A DNA stretch of 64,000 bases from Lagopus muta (lineage: Eukaryota; Chordata; Aves; Galliformes; Phasianidae): contig NC_064443.1 of the NCBI RefSeq assembly GCF_023343835.1, positions 2,914,001 through 2,978,000 of the forward strand, given 5' to 3'. The position numbers and the translations under genes were made by a program. Below the pieces are notes generated by a model. It had not been told where the DNA came from and searched no databases. It saw only the letters and a program-made list of their open reading frames with translations. Shown in pieces: positions 36,201-47,440 of this stretch. Within the stretch, counting starts at the first letter, position 1; each line of letters starts with the position of its first letter.

Positions 36201-39200
36201 GATTAATTGAGAGCAGCACTAAAGCATTTATCAATTAATAATTTCATTGAGCAAAGGCCAGAAGTACCCAGAATTTTGGAAGGCACTGTTGAGACTTTCA
36301 CCCAAGATTAAAATAAATCTTTGTAAGAGGAAGCAATTTGCTGATTGATTAGAGCACAGAAGTGAATTTTTTTTAACCTTTATATGCAGACACATTTGGA
36401 CAAAGAAACACGAAAAGCAGAAGTCAAACATCTGACATCTAAAAGCAGCTTTCAGACAGAAGGACTAACAAGACAGCATCATCCAAATTACTTTTAACAC
36501 CAGCTGAAGGGAACTAGTTTGAGCTCCTGCTAACTGGAAAAGATTGGCCTGATGCATCTGCTCCACAGTGCTGTGTGACTGCATACTGCTGTAATGATGA
36601 GGAGTGCTGAAGCTCCAAGAAACCCAGGGAAAACTCAGAAGAACAAGGTCAAAGGATGCAATACACATGGAGCATTTTAACACTCGAGAGTTACAGCATC
36701 TGGGGCTGTTTGAAATGATTATTCTGCAAAATTTGGGATCTGTGGGAAAAACGACTGAGTTACCATTTCTGTTTGAGATCAGAGTTCTGAACCAGCCTCT
36801 GGTATTTGGCAGTAAAATTAAGGCTGACTTGATCAAGCAGGAAACACAACACTGGCGACACGCTGCTCTGAATGGCTTTAAGTGACCTCAGGTGACTGTT
36901 GAAATGAAAATTCCTAAAACCAGCACCACATCCCATACTGACTGGGACTGGAGCTCCAATCATGCTGATAAGGCACACCTCTGGTTTCTCCTGTGAGAAT
37001 ATCATTACCTGATATCCCAAGTGTCCTTGCAGAATTCATCCTTCCTTGCAAAATACCCTCTGATCCTTCTTGTTGGCAGCGCTCTGTCCCAGGCAAGGCA
37101 GTGGCCTGTACAGTTATCTCCTGTACCGGGTGGTATCATAGACCCTCAAACTGTACAAACTACTACCTCAGCCTGGAATCAGGCAAGAGGAACTGCATTC
37201 CAAGGTCTTGAGATCTTCAGAAATGAACAGATTGGTGCAAGTCCAACGCTGGGGAGTGAGGGACAGCACTCCAGGACGTTCCAGGGTCGCTGCACGGAGG
37301 GTTACCACACACCTTGCCCAAGAGCATTAGCTGCTACTGAAGATGTGGAGCCCTACAGCACTGTTGGTCTAAATCTCACAAGCATTTTCACATTCTACTT
37401 TTTTCTTTCATTCTAATAACTGTTTCTTTTATTCTAATTAATTCTAATTCTATGTTTATCCTAATGCTTTCCTTCAGGATCAGCACTCGTTAAACTCTCG
37501 CTCCTTAAAGACATACCAGTGCTTGTAAACAAGGGCTCTCAACTGAAAACAGCATTAAAAATGTTAAATTAAGTATAAACTAAACTAACAGCCAAGCCAG
37601 AGCTTCTACAGAACAAAGTAATTCTGTAAATAAAACAAGTATGCTGGCCGTGAAACAGACTGAAGGGCCAGTGCTACAGCCCCACTCATCATTCTTCTAC
37701 ATCACCAAAACCTGTTCCATCACAAACTTCCTTATTTCCAGAGCAAGCTAGGCCTGAATGTGTAGTCTGACTTGACTTCCAAACTCTCAATGTCCACCTG
37801 CTCCAGATTCATATTCACTTAATTCCACTGACATCCTAGCACCTGCCAAACACCAGCATCTCCACCTTTAAGCTCTACATCTGCAATAGAAAAAGCAAAA
37901 CTACTAACTCAGAAATCAATGAGTTTATAAACGCAATGTCAGAGCCAATTTAAGCAGTGCTGTGCTAAGAGACACAGTCAATGAAGAACTCCTGGCAGAC
38001 ACTACCAACAAAACTGACACAAACTGCTCCAAACCAACGGACTGCAGTTTTTCTAGCCTTGAGAAGAAGCAGTGCCCTATGGAAGGACTGGCCTTCTATT
38101 TATGCAAGTCCTAAACTGGACTTCTAGATTAAATTCAAATCCTTTCGTTGATAGTCTTGAGGGTCTAAAAAGCCCTTCAGTGTCATTGATCTGAAGAATG
38201 TGGCTGCTGCAGACAGCGACTGTGGGAAAAACAGCACGGAAACCAATTTTCTGTGTGTGCCTATTACAAGGACAAAAGCAGTGGGGCTCATGAACTGAAA
38301 CAGCTTATCTCAAAAGAGCTCTGCGACCTCCTGGCTGTGGCTGGTGGGTTGCCAAGTTACCTGAGCTCTCTGTCATCTCTGCTGCAGAACATTCCCTTTC
38401 TTCACAGCTGACCGGTGCATCAGGCATTCAGCCCGCCCTCTGCTGCATCCTCTTCCTTCCTCACTTCACAAGAGCAACATAAGGCACAGAGGCTGATTAC
38501 AGTGGTATCAACCAACAAAATGAACTGCGAGTTTTTATTTTTTCTTGAACTCCCCAGGGTCAAGAAGTGAAAGTTCATCTCGCTCACAGCACCTCCACAA
38601 CTCACAACAGTACGCCTGAGAGAATTTCACTGAGCTGTGCATTAGACTTGAACATCAAATCCCCCGTGGCAGCATACTCACCACCTAAAAGCTGCTGCCA
38701 ATTTTTGCCAGCCCTGCTATTTACACCCATGCACATCACTTCAAGCACACGTGGATTAAAAACACTCAACTATGGCAGATCACTCACCATCTATCTTGTT
38801 GGAGCTGTACACAACTGTGTTGGCTGCGTGTGTGTATCTGATGAGGTCCACTCCGTACTTCTTACTGTACAGCGTTCTCTTCGGCCTGTTAAAAGGAAGC
38901 AGAAATAACTGCCCTCACACAGAGCTCAATCCGAAACTGAGCCCATTAGCAGTGCCTGTTTTCATTACAAGATTGCTTCAGTCAGATGTTTTTATGCAAT
39001 GAAAGAAAAGCATTTGTATTTCATTTTCCAACAGGTACCTTAGTACCATCTCCCAGAGCATCCCTCGGCTTGAGCTCCCTGGGATGCCAACAAAACCCAC
39101 TTATGAGTCTCCTCCCAACTTTCTTTTTCCCCACGTGTACAAATGAAGAGCTGGGGCTGCTAGAATGAGAAGCCTTTAATGTCAAGCAGCACTGCCTCAT

Positions 39201-42200
39201 CAGCACCTTGCCAAAATCCATCTGCTGTGTGTTTCAGATTCTGATTTTGTCTTTTTGTCTTCAAAACCTCAGAGATCTCATTCAGAATGACTTCCTGGTA
39301 TTAAGACAAATGCATAACAGTGCTATAAGAAAGCAGTGGTAACACAGGGACTCTCAAACTGCTGGAGAACTGAATTATGCTCAAATCCTGTATCAGTTAC
39401 AGCATGAAACTCAAGTGTAACATCGTGTGACAAAACTGGAGACATTCAAGAGAGCAAACACACAGAGCTGGTTGTTGAGGGTCTGGTAAGCAGGGAATAT
39501 ACTGCAGTAGTAGAAACTTGAACTGCAAAGGAAGTGTAGAAGCAGCAGTTTAAGTGTATCTCTCTGCAGCAGCAGAACTGAAAAGCGGTGCAGGCTCTCC
39601 AGCACCTTCCTTCCTCTTTCTTCCCCAGCTGAGGCAGCACAGTGGTTTCTGAGCTGGGCAATGGACCAGGATGGGTTCTGATATCACCGTAAGAAATAAA
39701 GCAATCTCTTCAGTGAGTTGCTTCTAAGCCACTCCCATAAAATATCTTACTACTGCAAACTAAAGGTAACAACGTGCAAACGGAAACAAAACAAGAGCAG
39801 TTTAAACCAATACTGCTGCCAAAGAGCAGTTCACCAGATTACACCCTCAGACAAGGTATTTCTAAAACACTCAACTGCTTCCTTGTGTTCTTTAGCTCCA
39901 AAGCAACACACCCAAACAATAACAGGAGCTGGAGATGTTTCCTATCAGAACAAAAATAGACATTAATCTTAAAGATCAGCTCTCAAACAGCAGAAGCCAC
40001 AAGACTTCAAGTGAACTTGCTGAAGAGAAGCTTCCATTAACTGAAAGTCAATACAGCACAAATCATGCAAAGCCCTCCCCCGCTTCTACCCCTTGCACCA
40101 AATCCCAACAGATTCTTCCTCACTTCCTTCCAGTTGATTTTTACATCAATTTCAAAAGCTTCGCAGATGCAAAGATGCTACAAAATGAAAACAGAACACA
40201 CATAACAAGCTTTAAAGTACAGAATTTAAATCTGGATAACTGAACTCTGTAATCTTGTGCCTGATGTGCTCCCACCTCAGCTATGCTGCTGAGCACCTAC
40301 AAACAGCTTAGGTGAGAAGAGACCTTCCATGCTGTAGTAAAGAATATCTACGTGCTCTGAACGTGAATAATGCCATGATTATGTGTAGATGTGTTTTAAG
40401 GAAGGTGAATATGTAAGCTGATACAAGCAGCAGCCAGTCCCTTCATGCATTAGATTGCCAATCTAGCCAGCCTAACTGCAAATCAAGCAATATTGCCAAA
40501 GCAGAGTGCCCCAGAGTAGCAGTCTAGTCTGCTACAATGAAGAAACAGAGCAGGCAAGGCTGGTATCTGCAGCTGTATAGTATGCTATGGCTCCTTCTGG
40601 TAAAAACATCACCCAGAACCGGAGCCACCAAACGTTTGGTGAACACCACGGCTAAGCAAGAATCCAGCTCCATCACCTCTTGACTTGTATGAATAAAACA
40701 CAACTGCTACACACTAAGATACAAGCGGAACCCCTGCTAAGCCATCTTTGTATCACAGCAGGGTTGCAGACCCACAGCCATGAGCCTCCAGCTGAAGTCC
40801 CACAGGCTGCCAAAGCTCCCCATACATACAGCCTGAGGCTCACTTCCATGGCTTTGGTTACACAGCTCTTACATTGACATGGCTTATTTGTAGTGGCAAG
40901 GCAAACAAGATGAGTGCATGCCTAGAGTACAACTACACACAGATGCACTTCCTATGCAGTCAACAGAACACCTAGCGGGGTGGAGGGGGATTGTCACTTC
41001 TATTTAAATGTTCTAAACACCATATAAACACATCCTGAAACATGGGTTGCCCTGATGAAACCGTAAAGCTGCAGCAGAAAGTCATCAGGTTTCTACACTT
41101 ACCATAGTTAAAGCAAACCTAAAGCACACATCAGTAACAGGCAGAAATGGCGATGGAAGGACCAAATGCCTCCCAACACACCAAACGATTCTTTACAACA
41201 CTGAAAGGGTAAGAGCAGTCAATAAAGCCTGCATGAGCATCACCACCCCCCTGCTGCTGTATGTAACTAGGATCAAGAATGCAATCTGGAGCAGGCACCA
41301 TGCACGTAGCCTTACCTACTCTTATAAAAATGAACACAAATTCACTTCAAGCAGAAGTTGGCAGCGTCAGACTGAGAAGAACAACAGTTCTCACTTGAAA
41401 TATCGGCTAACTGAACAGAAGCCTAAAAAAATAGTCTACAAAATCAAGAGAATATGCAGGATGCAGTCTTTCAAATACACCACCTATGATGCCTTAGTCT
41501 GCTTGAAAAAACAACAGGGCTAGAAGTGCCAGGCTGCACTGGCACATTAGCCAGCGGAACAATTTTTTGCTCTGCTGCATTATCACCCTGTCATTTTCAT
41601 ACTCTGTCCTACAACAGACACACAAGTTTTCCTTTCACTTTTTGTACGTATGTTATGCTTAAAAACATTCCAAGTCAATATCAAAGCCACGCCAATTACT
41701 CTCTCAGAGCTTTCAGTTACCTCAACATCGTAACTGTTCCATTTTAATGGACTAATGACATCACTGTGAAGCGCCCGTTTGCCCCAGAGTACAAATTTGC
41801 TCACTTGTCAAAACATACACCATCAAAGTTATCCAAGTCTTATTTGTGTGTTTTTAATCTTCTGAACAACAGCACTGTTAGCCAATGGCTGCAGAGGTTT
41901 CTGGGGTTTTGTTCTTAAGACAGAAGGAGTGCTGCATGATCAATGAAATGATTCTGTTTGACAGGAAACCAACACGCCTTAGTTTTAGTCTATTAGCACA
42001 AAGTAGCATCATAAATAAGCATCTTGATTGATTAAATACACATCGCATAAACACAGAATCACCAACGTTGGAAAAGACCTACAAGATCATCCAGCCCAAC
42101 CCTCCACCTGTCACCAACAGATCTCACTAAACCATGTCCCTCAACACAACTCCTAAATGTTTCTTGAACACCTCCAGGGTCGCTGACTCCACCACCTTCC

Positions 42201-43455
42201 TGGGCAGCCCATTCCAGTGCTTGACCATTCTTCTGGAAATTAGTATTTCCTAACATCCAGCCTGAGTCTCCCCTGCACTTCAGTCCTTTCTCTCTGGTTC
42301 TATCACTAGTTACACAAGAGAAGAGGCCGACCCCCAGCTCACTGCAACCTCCTTTCAGGTAGTTATAGAGTGATAAGGTCCCCCTGAGCCTCCTCTTCTG
42401 CAGACTCAACAATCTTAGCTCCCTCAGCTACTCCTCATGAGACTTATGCTCCAGACCCTCACCAGCTTAGCTGCCCTTCTCTGAACCCACTCCAGGGCCT
42501 CAATGTCTTTCTTGCAGTGAGAGGCCCAGAACTGAACATTGAACTCGAGATGCGGCCTCACCAGAGCCAAGTACAGGGGGACAATTACTTCCCTACTTCT
42601 GCTAGCAACACTATTTCTGATACAAGCCAGGATGCCATTGGCTTTCTTGGCCACCTGGGCACACTGCTGGCTCATAAAGACACCGCAAAAAATATTCCAA
42701 CCAACATTTACAGATAAAAGTAGGAACGCAGAATCATTATGGTTTGAACCTCTTGAGATCATTGAGTCCCATTCCCACCTGCCCACATCCCTCAGTGCCA
42801 CATCCCACAGTTCTGTAACACCTTCATGGACTCTGATTCCCCCAGGTCCCCGGGCAACTGTGCCAGAGCACATTTTCCCAGTACCCAACTAGAAAAAAAA
42901 CACAGAGCACTGCACTCCACCCTCACTCACAACACACCTCAATGACACAACAGTCCCATTCAGGAACAGGGTTTTATTGAACGCATCCCCAGGCTACTAT
43001 AAGTTACAGTAATCAGACAGCCAGCCTTGTTCACCTTTTATTTGCACAACAGCCGAATGGAGCTACTTAACACAGCGCTGCTCGCAGCAATTATCCGTGT
43101 TTTAGCGAGGCGGAGAAGCCAGTTTACACGCTCGTACCGACCCGCAAGGCTGGGATTCGATCCCTAAGCAGCGTGCGTCTCGCTGCAGCGAGATCTCCCC
43201 TCGCGCCGCCACCGGGGCCAAACAAGGCGCAACGCCCCGCTGCCCCGCGCTGCTCCCACCCCGCTGCCCGCAGCCCCGGGCCCGAGACACTCACTTGCCC
43301 TCCTGGCAGTCGTACAGCACGATGGAATCGTCGTCGCTGCTAGAAATGACGGTCTCGCCATTGGGACTGAAGTCGAAGCAGTTGATCTTGTCCGAGTTCT
43401 CGCGGAACACCTTGGCCACGCGGAAGCTCCGCAGGACGTTGTCCGTCAGCTTCAT
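30283..43455 (-). CDS. WDR82: WDR82, WD40 subunit of SET1 complexes, 9 coding exons, 313 aa
   Basis: WDR82 (yeast Swd2) is a nuclear WD40 protein. It tethers SET1A/B H3K4 methyltransferases to Ser5-phosphorylated RNA polymerase II and also works with PP1/PNUTS in termination. Exons in transcript order are 43455-43295, 38885-38788, 35679-35613, 35384-35285, 33354-33238, 32599-32444, 32226-32157, 31044-30902 and 30312-30283. They total 942 nt, in frame, all GT-AG. The protein starts [17 protein letters not shown] and ends AFWLPTIDD, essentially as in mammals. WD-repeat signatures visible include [23 protein letters not shown] and IHVWNGESG. The start lies in a CpG island. Intron 2 hosts the let-7g hairpin on the same strand, so host transcription should supply the primary microRNA. 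Confidence 0.98.
30623..30720 (-). mobile_element. CR1 3' end in WDR82 intron 8, sense to WDR82
   Basis: The reversed terminus (CACAGCATCACAGAATTGTAG) is followed by GGTTGGAAGGGACCTCCAGAG, ATCATTGAGTCCAACCCCCTG and CCAAAGCAGCTCCCTACACCAG. These are the last 100 bp of a fairly young CR1 subfamily. Confidence 0.9.
31045..32156 (-). other. WDR82: WDR82 intron 7 (1.1 kb)
   Basis: This intron splits the Gly codon of IGSEDGK. No repeat or RNA gene is recognised. Confidence 0.75.
32333..32405 (+). mobile_element. Possible CR1 3' remnant, plus orientation
   Basis: The phrase AGCTTATCTCTAAGGTCCCTTCCGACCCAAGCCATTCTATTGA resembles the plus-strand CR1 3' terminus in pieces (AAGGTCCCTTCC, CCAAGCCATTCTAT). 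It is very short and lies in WDR82 intron 6, antisense to the gene. Confidence 0.5.
33355..35284 (-). other. WDR82: WDR82 intron 4 (1.9 kb)
   Basis: This intron lies between the SPNCQ and GLMHLQGK coding exons. It is AT-rich with no recognised element. Confidence 0.75.
35680..38787 (-). other. WDR82: WDR82 intron 2 (3.1 kb), hosts let-7g
   Basis: Apart from the let-7g hairpin at 37091-37174 I see no repeat or exon in this intron. The position in intron 2 matches the mammalian host arrangement. Confidence 0.85.
37091..37174 (-). ncRNA. MIRLET7G: let-7g microRNA precursor
   Basis: On the minus strand a hairpin carries the let-7 mature strand at 37170-37149 (22 nt, starting TGAGGTAGTAGTTTGTACAG). 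The 3p arm is at 37113-37093 (starting CTGTACAGGCCACTGCC). The terminal loop region contains GGAG, the motif that LIN28 zinc knuckles bind to block let-7 processing. Both arms and the loop match the mammalian let-7g precursor as I recall it, and the host gene and intron are conserved. let-7 represses growth and pluripotency genes. It lies in the sense direction of WDR82. Confidence 0.98.
42052..42690 (-). mobile_element. CR1 LINE, 3' UTR plus end of ORF2, minus orientation
   Basis: The reversed CR1 terminus (ACACAGAATCACCAACGTTGG) opens a 640-bp copy that extends into coding sequence. On the minus strand around 42480-42690 it encodes [53 protein letters not shown] and RRAAKLV, the C-terminal end of the CR1 reverse transcriptase ORF. 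The frame is degraded beyond this. It is 5'-truncated, sense to WDR82 in intron 1, and not a functional gene. Confidence 0.93.
42730..42885 (-). mobile_element. CR1 fragment, minus orientation
   Basis: It starts AGAATCATTATGGTTTGAACC and runs through ATCATTGAGTCCCATTCCCACC and ATGGACTCTGATTCCCCCAGG. It resembles the diverged subfamily also seen at 18006-18190. It abuts the upstream side of the 42052 copy in the same orientation. Confidence 0.8.
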
Positions 43456-43711
43456 GCCGCCGGGCCGAGCCGCGCTAAGGGGCGGCCGCGCTGAGGGCGG
43501 GCGGGCGGGGCCGCCGAGCGGGCCGGGAAAGGCAAGGCGGGCCCGGGGCACGGGAAAGCGAGGCGAGGCAAAGCAAAGAGGGGCCTGGCGACTTAGTGAG
43601 GCTCAGCGGAGGACGGAGAGAGGCGGCTGGCTAAGCGCGGGCGGGGCAATGCGGGGAGCGGCGGGGCCGGGCCCGCTCAGGCGGCGGCGCGGCGGCTCCT
43701 CCTCATTGTGT

Positions 43712-43723
43712 CCGCCATCTTGG
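43712..43723 (-). promoter_or_regulatory. YY1-type site
   Basis: The minus strand reads CCAAGATGGCGG, a consensus YY1 site often found at or just downstream of TATA-less start sites. It is 257 bp upstream of the WDR82 ATG. Confidence 0.65.
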
Positions 43724-43824
43724 GGCGCCGCTATAGGCGGGGCGGGGCGGCGCGCGGGGTATGCTGGGACGCCGCGCGCACAAAGCCTCATGGGAGTAGG
43801 GAGGGCGCGGGGCGGTCCGGTCCG

Positions 43825-43836
43825 GCCGCCATTTTG
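43825..43836 (-). promoter_or_regulatory. Second YY1-type site
   Basis: The minus strand reads CAAAATGGCGGC, a good YY1 match 113 bp from the first site and in the same orientation. Confidence 0.6.
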
Positions 43837-45804
43837 AAGGCGGCGGTGGGCGGGACTGAGGCGGCTGCGCTGCAGTGCGTAGTGGCTCGTGCTGAGCTTG
43901 TATTTCTTCTTTGGGGCTGTTATTGCTGCGCCCCCAGCCCTCCAAAAAAACATGAAGCGAAGCTCATAGCGCGGGGCTGGTGGGAAAAGCAGGGCTAAGT
44001 CAGTGAGGAAACGGGTTGGGGTTGCGGCCTGCTGGTGGGGCTGGAGGGGTTGGCACTGAGTTTATCGATGCTGCCCTTGTTCTTGTCCCTGCTACAGACC
44101 CACCTCGTTTGAAAGACACGCTGACAGAATTCCGGCTTTTAAATGCCGTTTTATGTCATATTGTTACGTTTTTTTCTTCTATCTCAGTGCTTTTAATTCT
44201 GCATGCAGCCTTCAAACGGTATCACACCGATACAAGGGCTATGGCACTGTGGTCTTACAGCACTGACAACACGTAAAGAACCTTCAACAAAGACATCCTG
44301 GCTCTTCAGGTAGGTGCTGTGGTACAGACACCACTGGACTGTCTTTTTACCTGTCACAAATATTGCTACCAAGTTCTGTGTTCGTGTGTCTGTGCGTCTC
44401 AAACCTTGAAGTGAGAATCTCCCACTACTGTGATGATTTCCAGCACCCTCGTGTGTTAATTTTACAAGAGTAATGGAAATATTTTGTTGTTTTGGTCTCC
44501 AGAAAACTTAAAAGCAACAAAGAAAACAATAAATAGCAAAAGCCAAAGTTGCCTGTGTGAATGTTAATTGCATTTTCCCTGCATCGGCTCCAGAAGTTTG
44601 CTTCAGATTAATATTGCCCTCTAGTGGTCAATCAGTGGTAAGGCTAGGAACTTTGCAGGGATGTTTGCACGTCATTCAAACACGTAATTATTTTATCTGC
44701 AGATAGCACTTAGTCAGTTAAACAAAAGTCTTTTTTGAGATGTCTTTTACTGCTTGTTTACTACTGCTCACCCTTGCAGGTTTTGGCACCTAGCCTGATT
44801 CACCTCTTCCTATTGCAATGTCAGAATGATTCACCAAGTTTTGTTCTGAAATGGATTCAGGATTTTAACGCCTGCGCCCCAGGAGCCTCCACAGAAGGCA
44901 CTTTCATTGCTTCAAAGGGTCTCAGATTCAGCTGCTCCACTGCAGGTCAGTTCAGAACCTACCATTGATTTTCACATAATAAGACTTTAGAGGAGGTCAG
45001 AACAGCGTGCCTCTTGCACACTGTAAATTGCATCAAAGCCTGGATCTGGGCCTGGAAGATGACTCACCAATACCACCATAAGACAATTTACTTCAAAACA
45101 CCTACAATACTTAGCCAGGTTTGAGAGTTGTATAACACCGTGGGTTGTTGATTTGATATTTTGTCACTCCCCTTTTTATTCTTTCTTTTGCCTTTCTTCT
45201 CAATCGTTGGAACTTAGTTTGTCAGTTTATACCAGGCTGAAATTTATCTGGCAGGATAATTGGATCTCCCTGGAAAGTGTCACTTTAGGTAGGAATTGTA
45301 GATGATGTCCCTGCAAAACTAGTTAATAGAAAAAAGGTTTAATTGCTGCTTGAGTAATATTGATCAAATGCAGTCATTCTACCTATGTGTTTCTATATTA
45401 GGCACCACTGTAACTTGCACAATACAAACAGACCCATGCTTGCATTAGCTTGGATGGGTGGATGTGAATTTCCAATAAATGTTTCTGGAAAGAGCATTAC
45501 TCAGGTGAATAAATATTCCCTGGACTTTGTTTGGAGGGATGATTCTGTGTGAGTGACAGCTGTGTCTGAAGGCTTGTGTAGGGCACCTAAATCCTACAGT
45601 TTAGCATCTCTTTGTGGGCTCTTGAAGCTAAATGTGATGCTCTGGAATCCCTGCTTTTACAACATGTGACCTCAGAAGCGTAAGTAGGAAGGGACCTCTG
45701 GTGTTCTCTCCTCCTAGCATGGAGCCCATAGCTTCTCTGGCTGGCCTGATCCACTGCTGTGCTATCCTCCCTATAGGAACTCTTTGCTCATGTCTGATGT
45801 GAGC

Positions 45805-45846
45805 ATCTCAGGTTGCAAATTTTATATCTCAGGTTGCAAATTTTAT
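45805..45846. repeat. 21-bp tandem duplication
   Basis: Two perfect adjacent copies of a 21-mer beginning atctcaggttgcaaatttta. They are intergenic and recent by their identity. Confidence 0.95.
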
Positions 45847-47364
45847 ACCAAGATCTCCTATCTGTTGTCTTCATAACCTCCCTTCAATTAGATGGAGCTA
45901 CGATCAGGTTGCTTCTAAGTTGGTCGTACCAGTTGGTTCTCAGCCTGCCATGGTGCACGTGAATCTTGTCCCTGCAGCAAAACCTCATGCTTCTTGCTGA
46001 GTTTATTGCAGTGCCTCTGGAAGGTGGCTCTACTGTTCAGTACTTTGGCACTTCCCCCACGTTAGTGTTAGTGAAATATAGAGTTAATTAAAATAACTAA
46101 CTAATCAGTGTCCCCAGATCAGTAGGGAAGCTGTGGGGTGAAATAAAACCCGATTGAAACCAGGACTTCCTTGTTCATTCCCAGCTGTCATCTGGACCCA
46201 GAGCCACTGATGTCTACACTCTGAGCCCAGTGGTTGAGCCGTCTTGCAGCCAGCACAACAGTACATTTAGCCAGCCAGAACTTCTTCAGCTTGCTAATGA
46301 GAGCAGTGTCACTGAAGTCAAGGTAGATCACGTCTGCTGCTTTCCCCATAGCCTATCATCTCAGCCTAGAGGGCAGGTGTAATTGTCATCCTGTGGCTGA
46401 TTAATATTCCTTGCTTTTTCTCTTCGTGTTATTTTCAACTAAGGAGCTCAAATTGTTTTTTGCTCTCAATTCCAAAGAGCATGCCTTTGTATTTTGCAGT
46501 ACTGAATTTCGAGTCCTTTCTGTTATTTGAGTCCTCAAGGCTGGCGGCTTTTCATCTCCTCTAGAATACTATGATCCTTCCCCATATTCTAAATGACTCT
46601 CCACTTTGATTGTGAGTTGACTCAGAACAGGGAGTTTGAGAAATTACAGCATGAAAGGAAGTAGACTTGGCATGGACTTGGCTTCAGGGTAGTACTGTTC
46701 TGCATTTAGCTACAGAAGGATTCTTAGTGAAAAATTTTTCTGCCCTACAATCCCCAATGCAAGGGAAAATCATTTCCAAAAGGTATATAAGGAGTGAAGG
46801 GAGTGTGACCTAGAAAAACTAGTAAGATGCATATGTCAAATACAGTTAATTTTTTTTACTAATGATACTGATCTATATATATAAAATGCTGAACAGAACA
46901 CTTATCTTCTCTGTGTTCGGCCTCAGGCTACGTTCCTCATCAAAGGCAGAGAGACCCTGTTGACATTTTCCTAGTGAGTAAATCAGTCATGAGAGCAACA
47001 TATTTCTTTTCTAAGAACCATTTGGAAAGCCTTCTATTAGAAATTAGGACTCCTGGGTTTCCCAGAGCCCAGCGTGTTCTTGAAACAAAGGTACTCGGAC
47101 TCATTCCTACTTTCCCCCTCCCTGCCCAGCAAACCTTGTGTGCAGCTCTGTGTCTCCTCACGCTACTTCTGTGCACCACCATCCTCTCTCCCAGCAGGTG
47201 CAGCAGGAGCACTGTGGTGAGCAGGGGCAGAAGGAGCCCTCACCTTGTTTCCTGCACATCCATTTGTGTGCTGGGCTCCTTGTAGCAGGGCAGTGACCAG
47301 CTGGTCCATCCTAGCTGCAGATATTTTCTCTTCTACGAAATATGACTGAGGCGGCGCGGTAATT

Positions 47365-47440
47365 GTATGCAAATCCATGCGCAGATTAAAAAATTAATCA
47401 AATTCTGAAATTTTCATTTAAAGAGATTAGTCTTGAAAAA
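47365..47440 (+). promoter_or_regulatory. Candidate regulatory element A (octamer + homeodomain)
   Basis: GTATGCAAAT at 47365-47374 contains the POU octamer ATGCAAAT. It is followed by ATTAAAAAATTAAT and then TTTTCATTTAAAG at 47411-47423 and GATTAGTCT. A diverged copy of the same order occurs at 48727. It is AT-rich and noncoding; function is inferred. Confidence 0.4.

Larger units (their letters stand above)
38886..43294 (-). other. WDR82: WDR82 intron 1 (4.4 kb)
   Basis: The promoter-proximal part holds two CR1 copies (42052-42690 and 42730-42885). The rest is AT-rich with no recognised element. The 5' end of the intron (43090-43294) is within the CpG island. Confidence 0.8.
43090..43880. 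promoter_or_regulatory. WDR82: WDR82 CpG island promoter
   Basis: Dense CG dinucleotides cover WDR82 exon 1 (43295-43455) and about 400 bp upstream of its ATG. Two YY1-type sites lie upstream: CCGCCATCTTGG at 43712-43723 and GCCGCCATTTTG at 43825-43836. No TATA box is seen. The transcription start is probably between 43470 and 43720. Confidence 0.8.

Noticed and set aside
42424-42888. 154-aa minus-strand open frame in WDR82 intron 1
   Set aside because: It is not a host gene: the recognisable part is the degraded C-terminus of CR1 reverse transcriptase, recorded under the mobile element.
45670-45760. Phrase AGGAAGGGACCTCTGGTG resembling a CR1 3' end
   Set aside because: Too short and too diverged, and the flanks do not continue the CR1 consensus.
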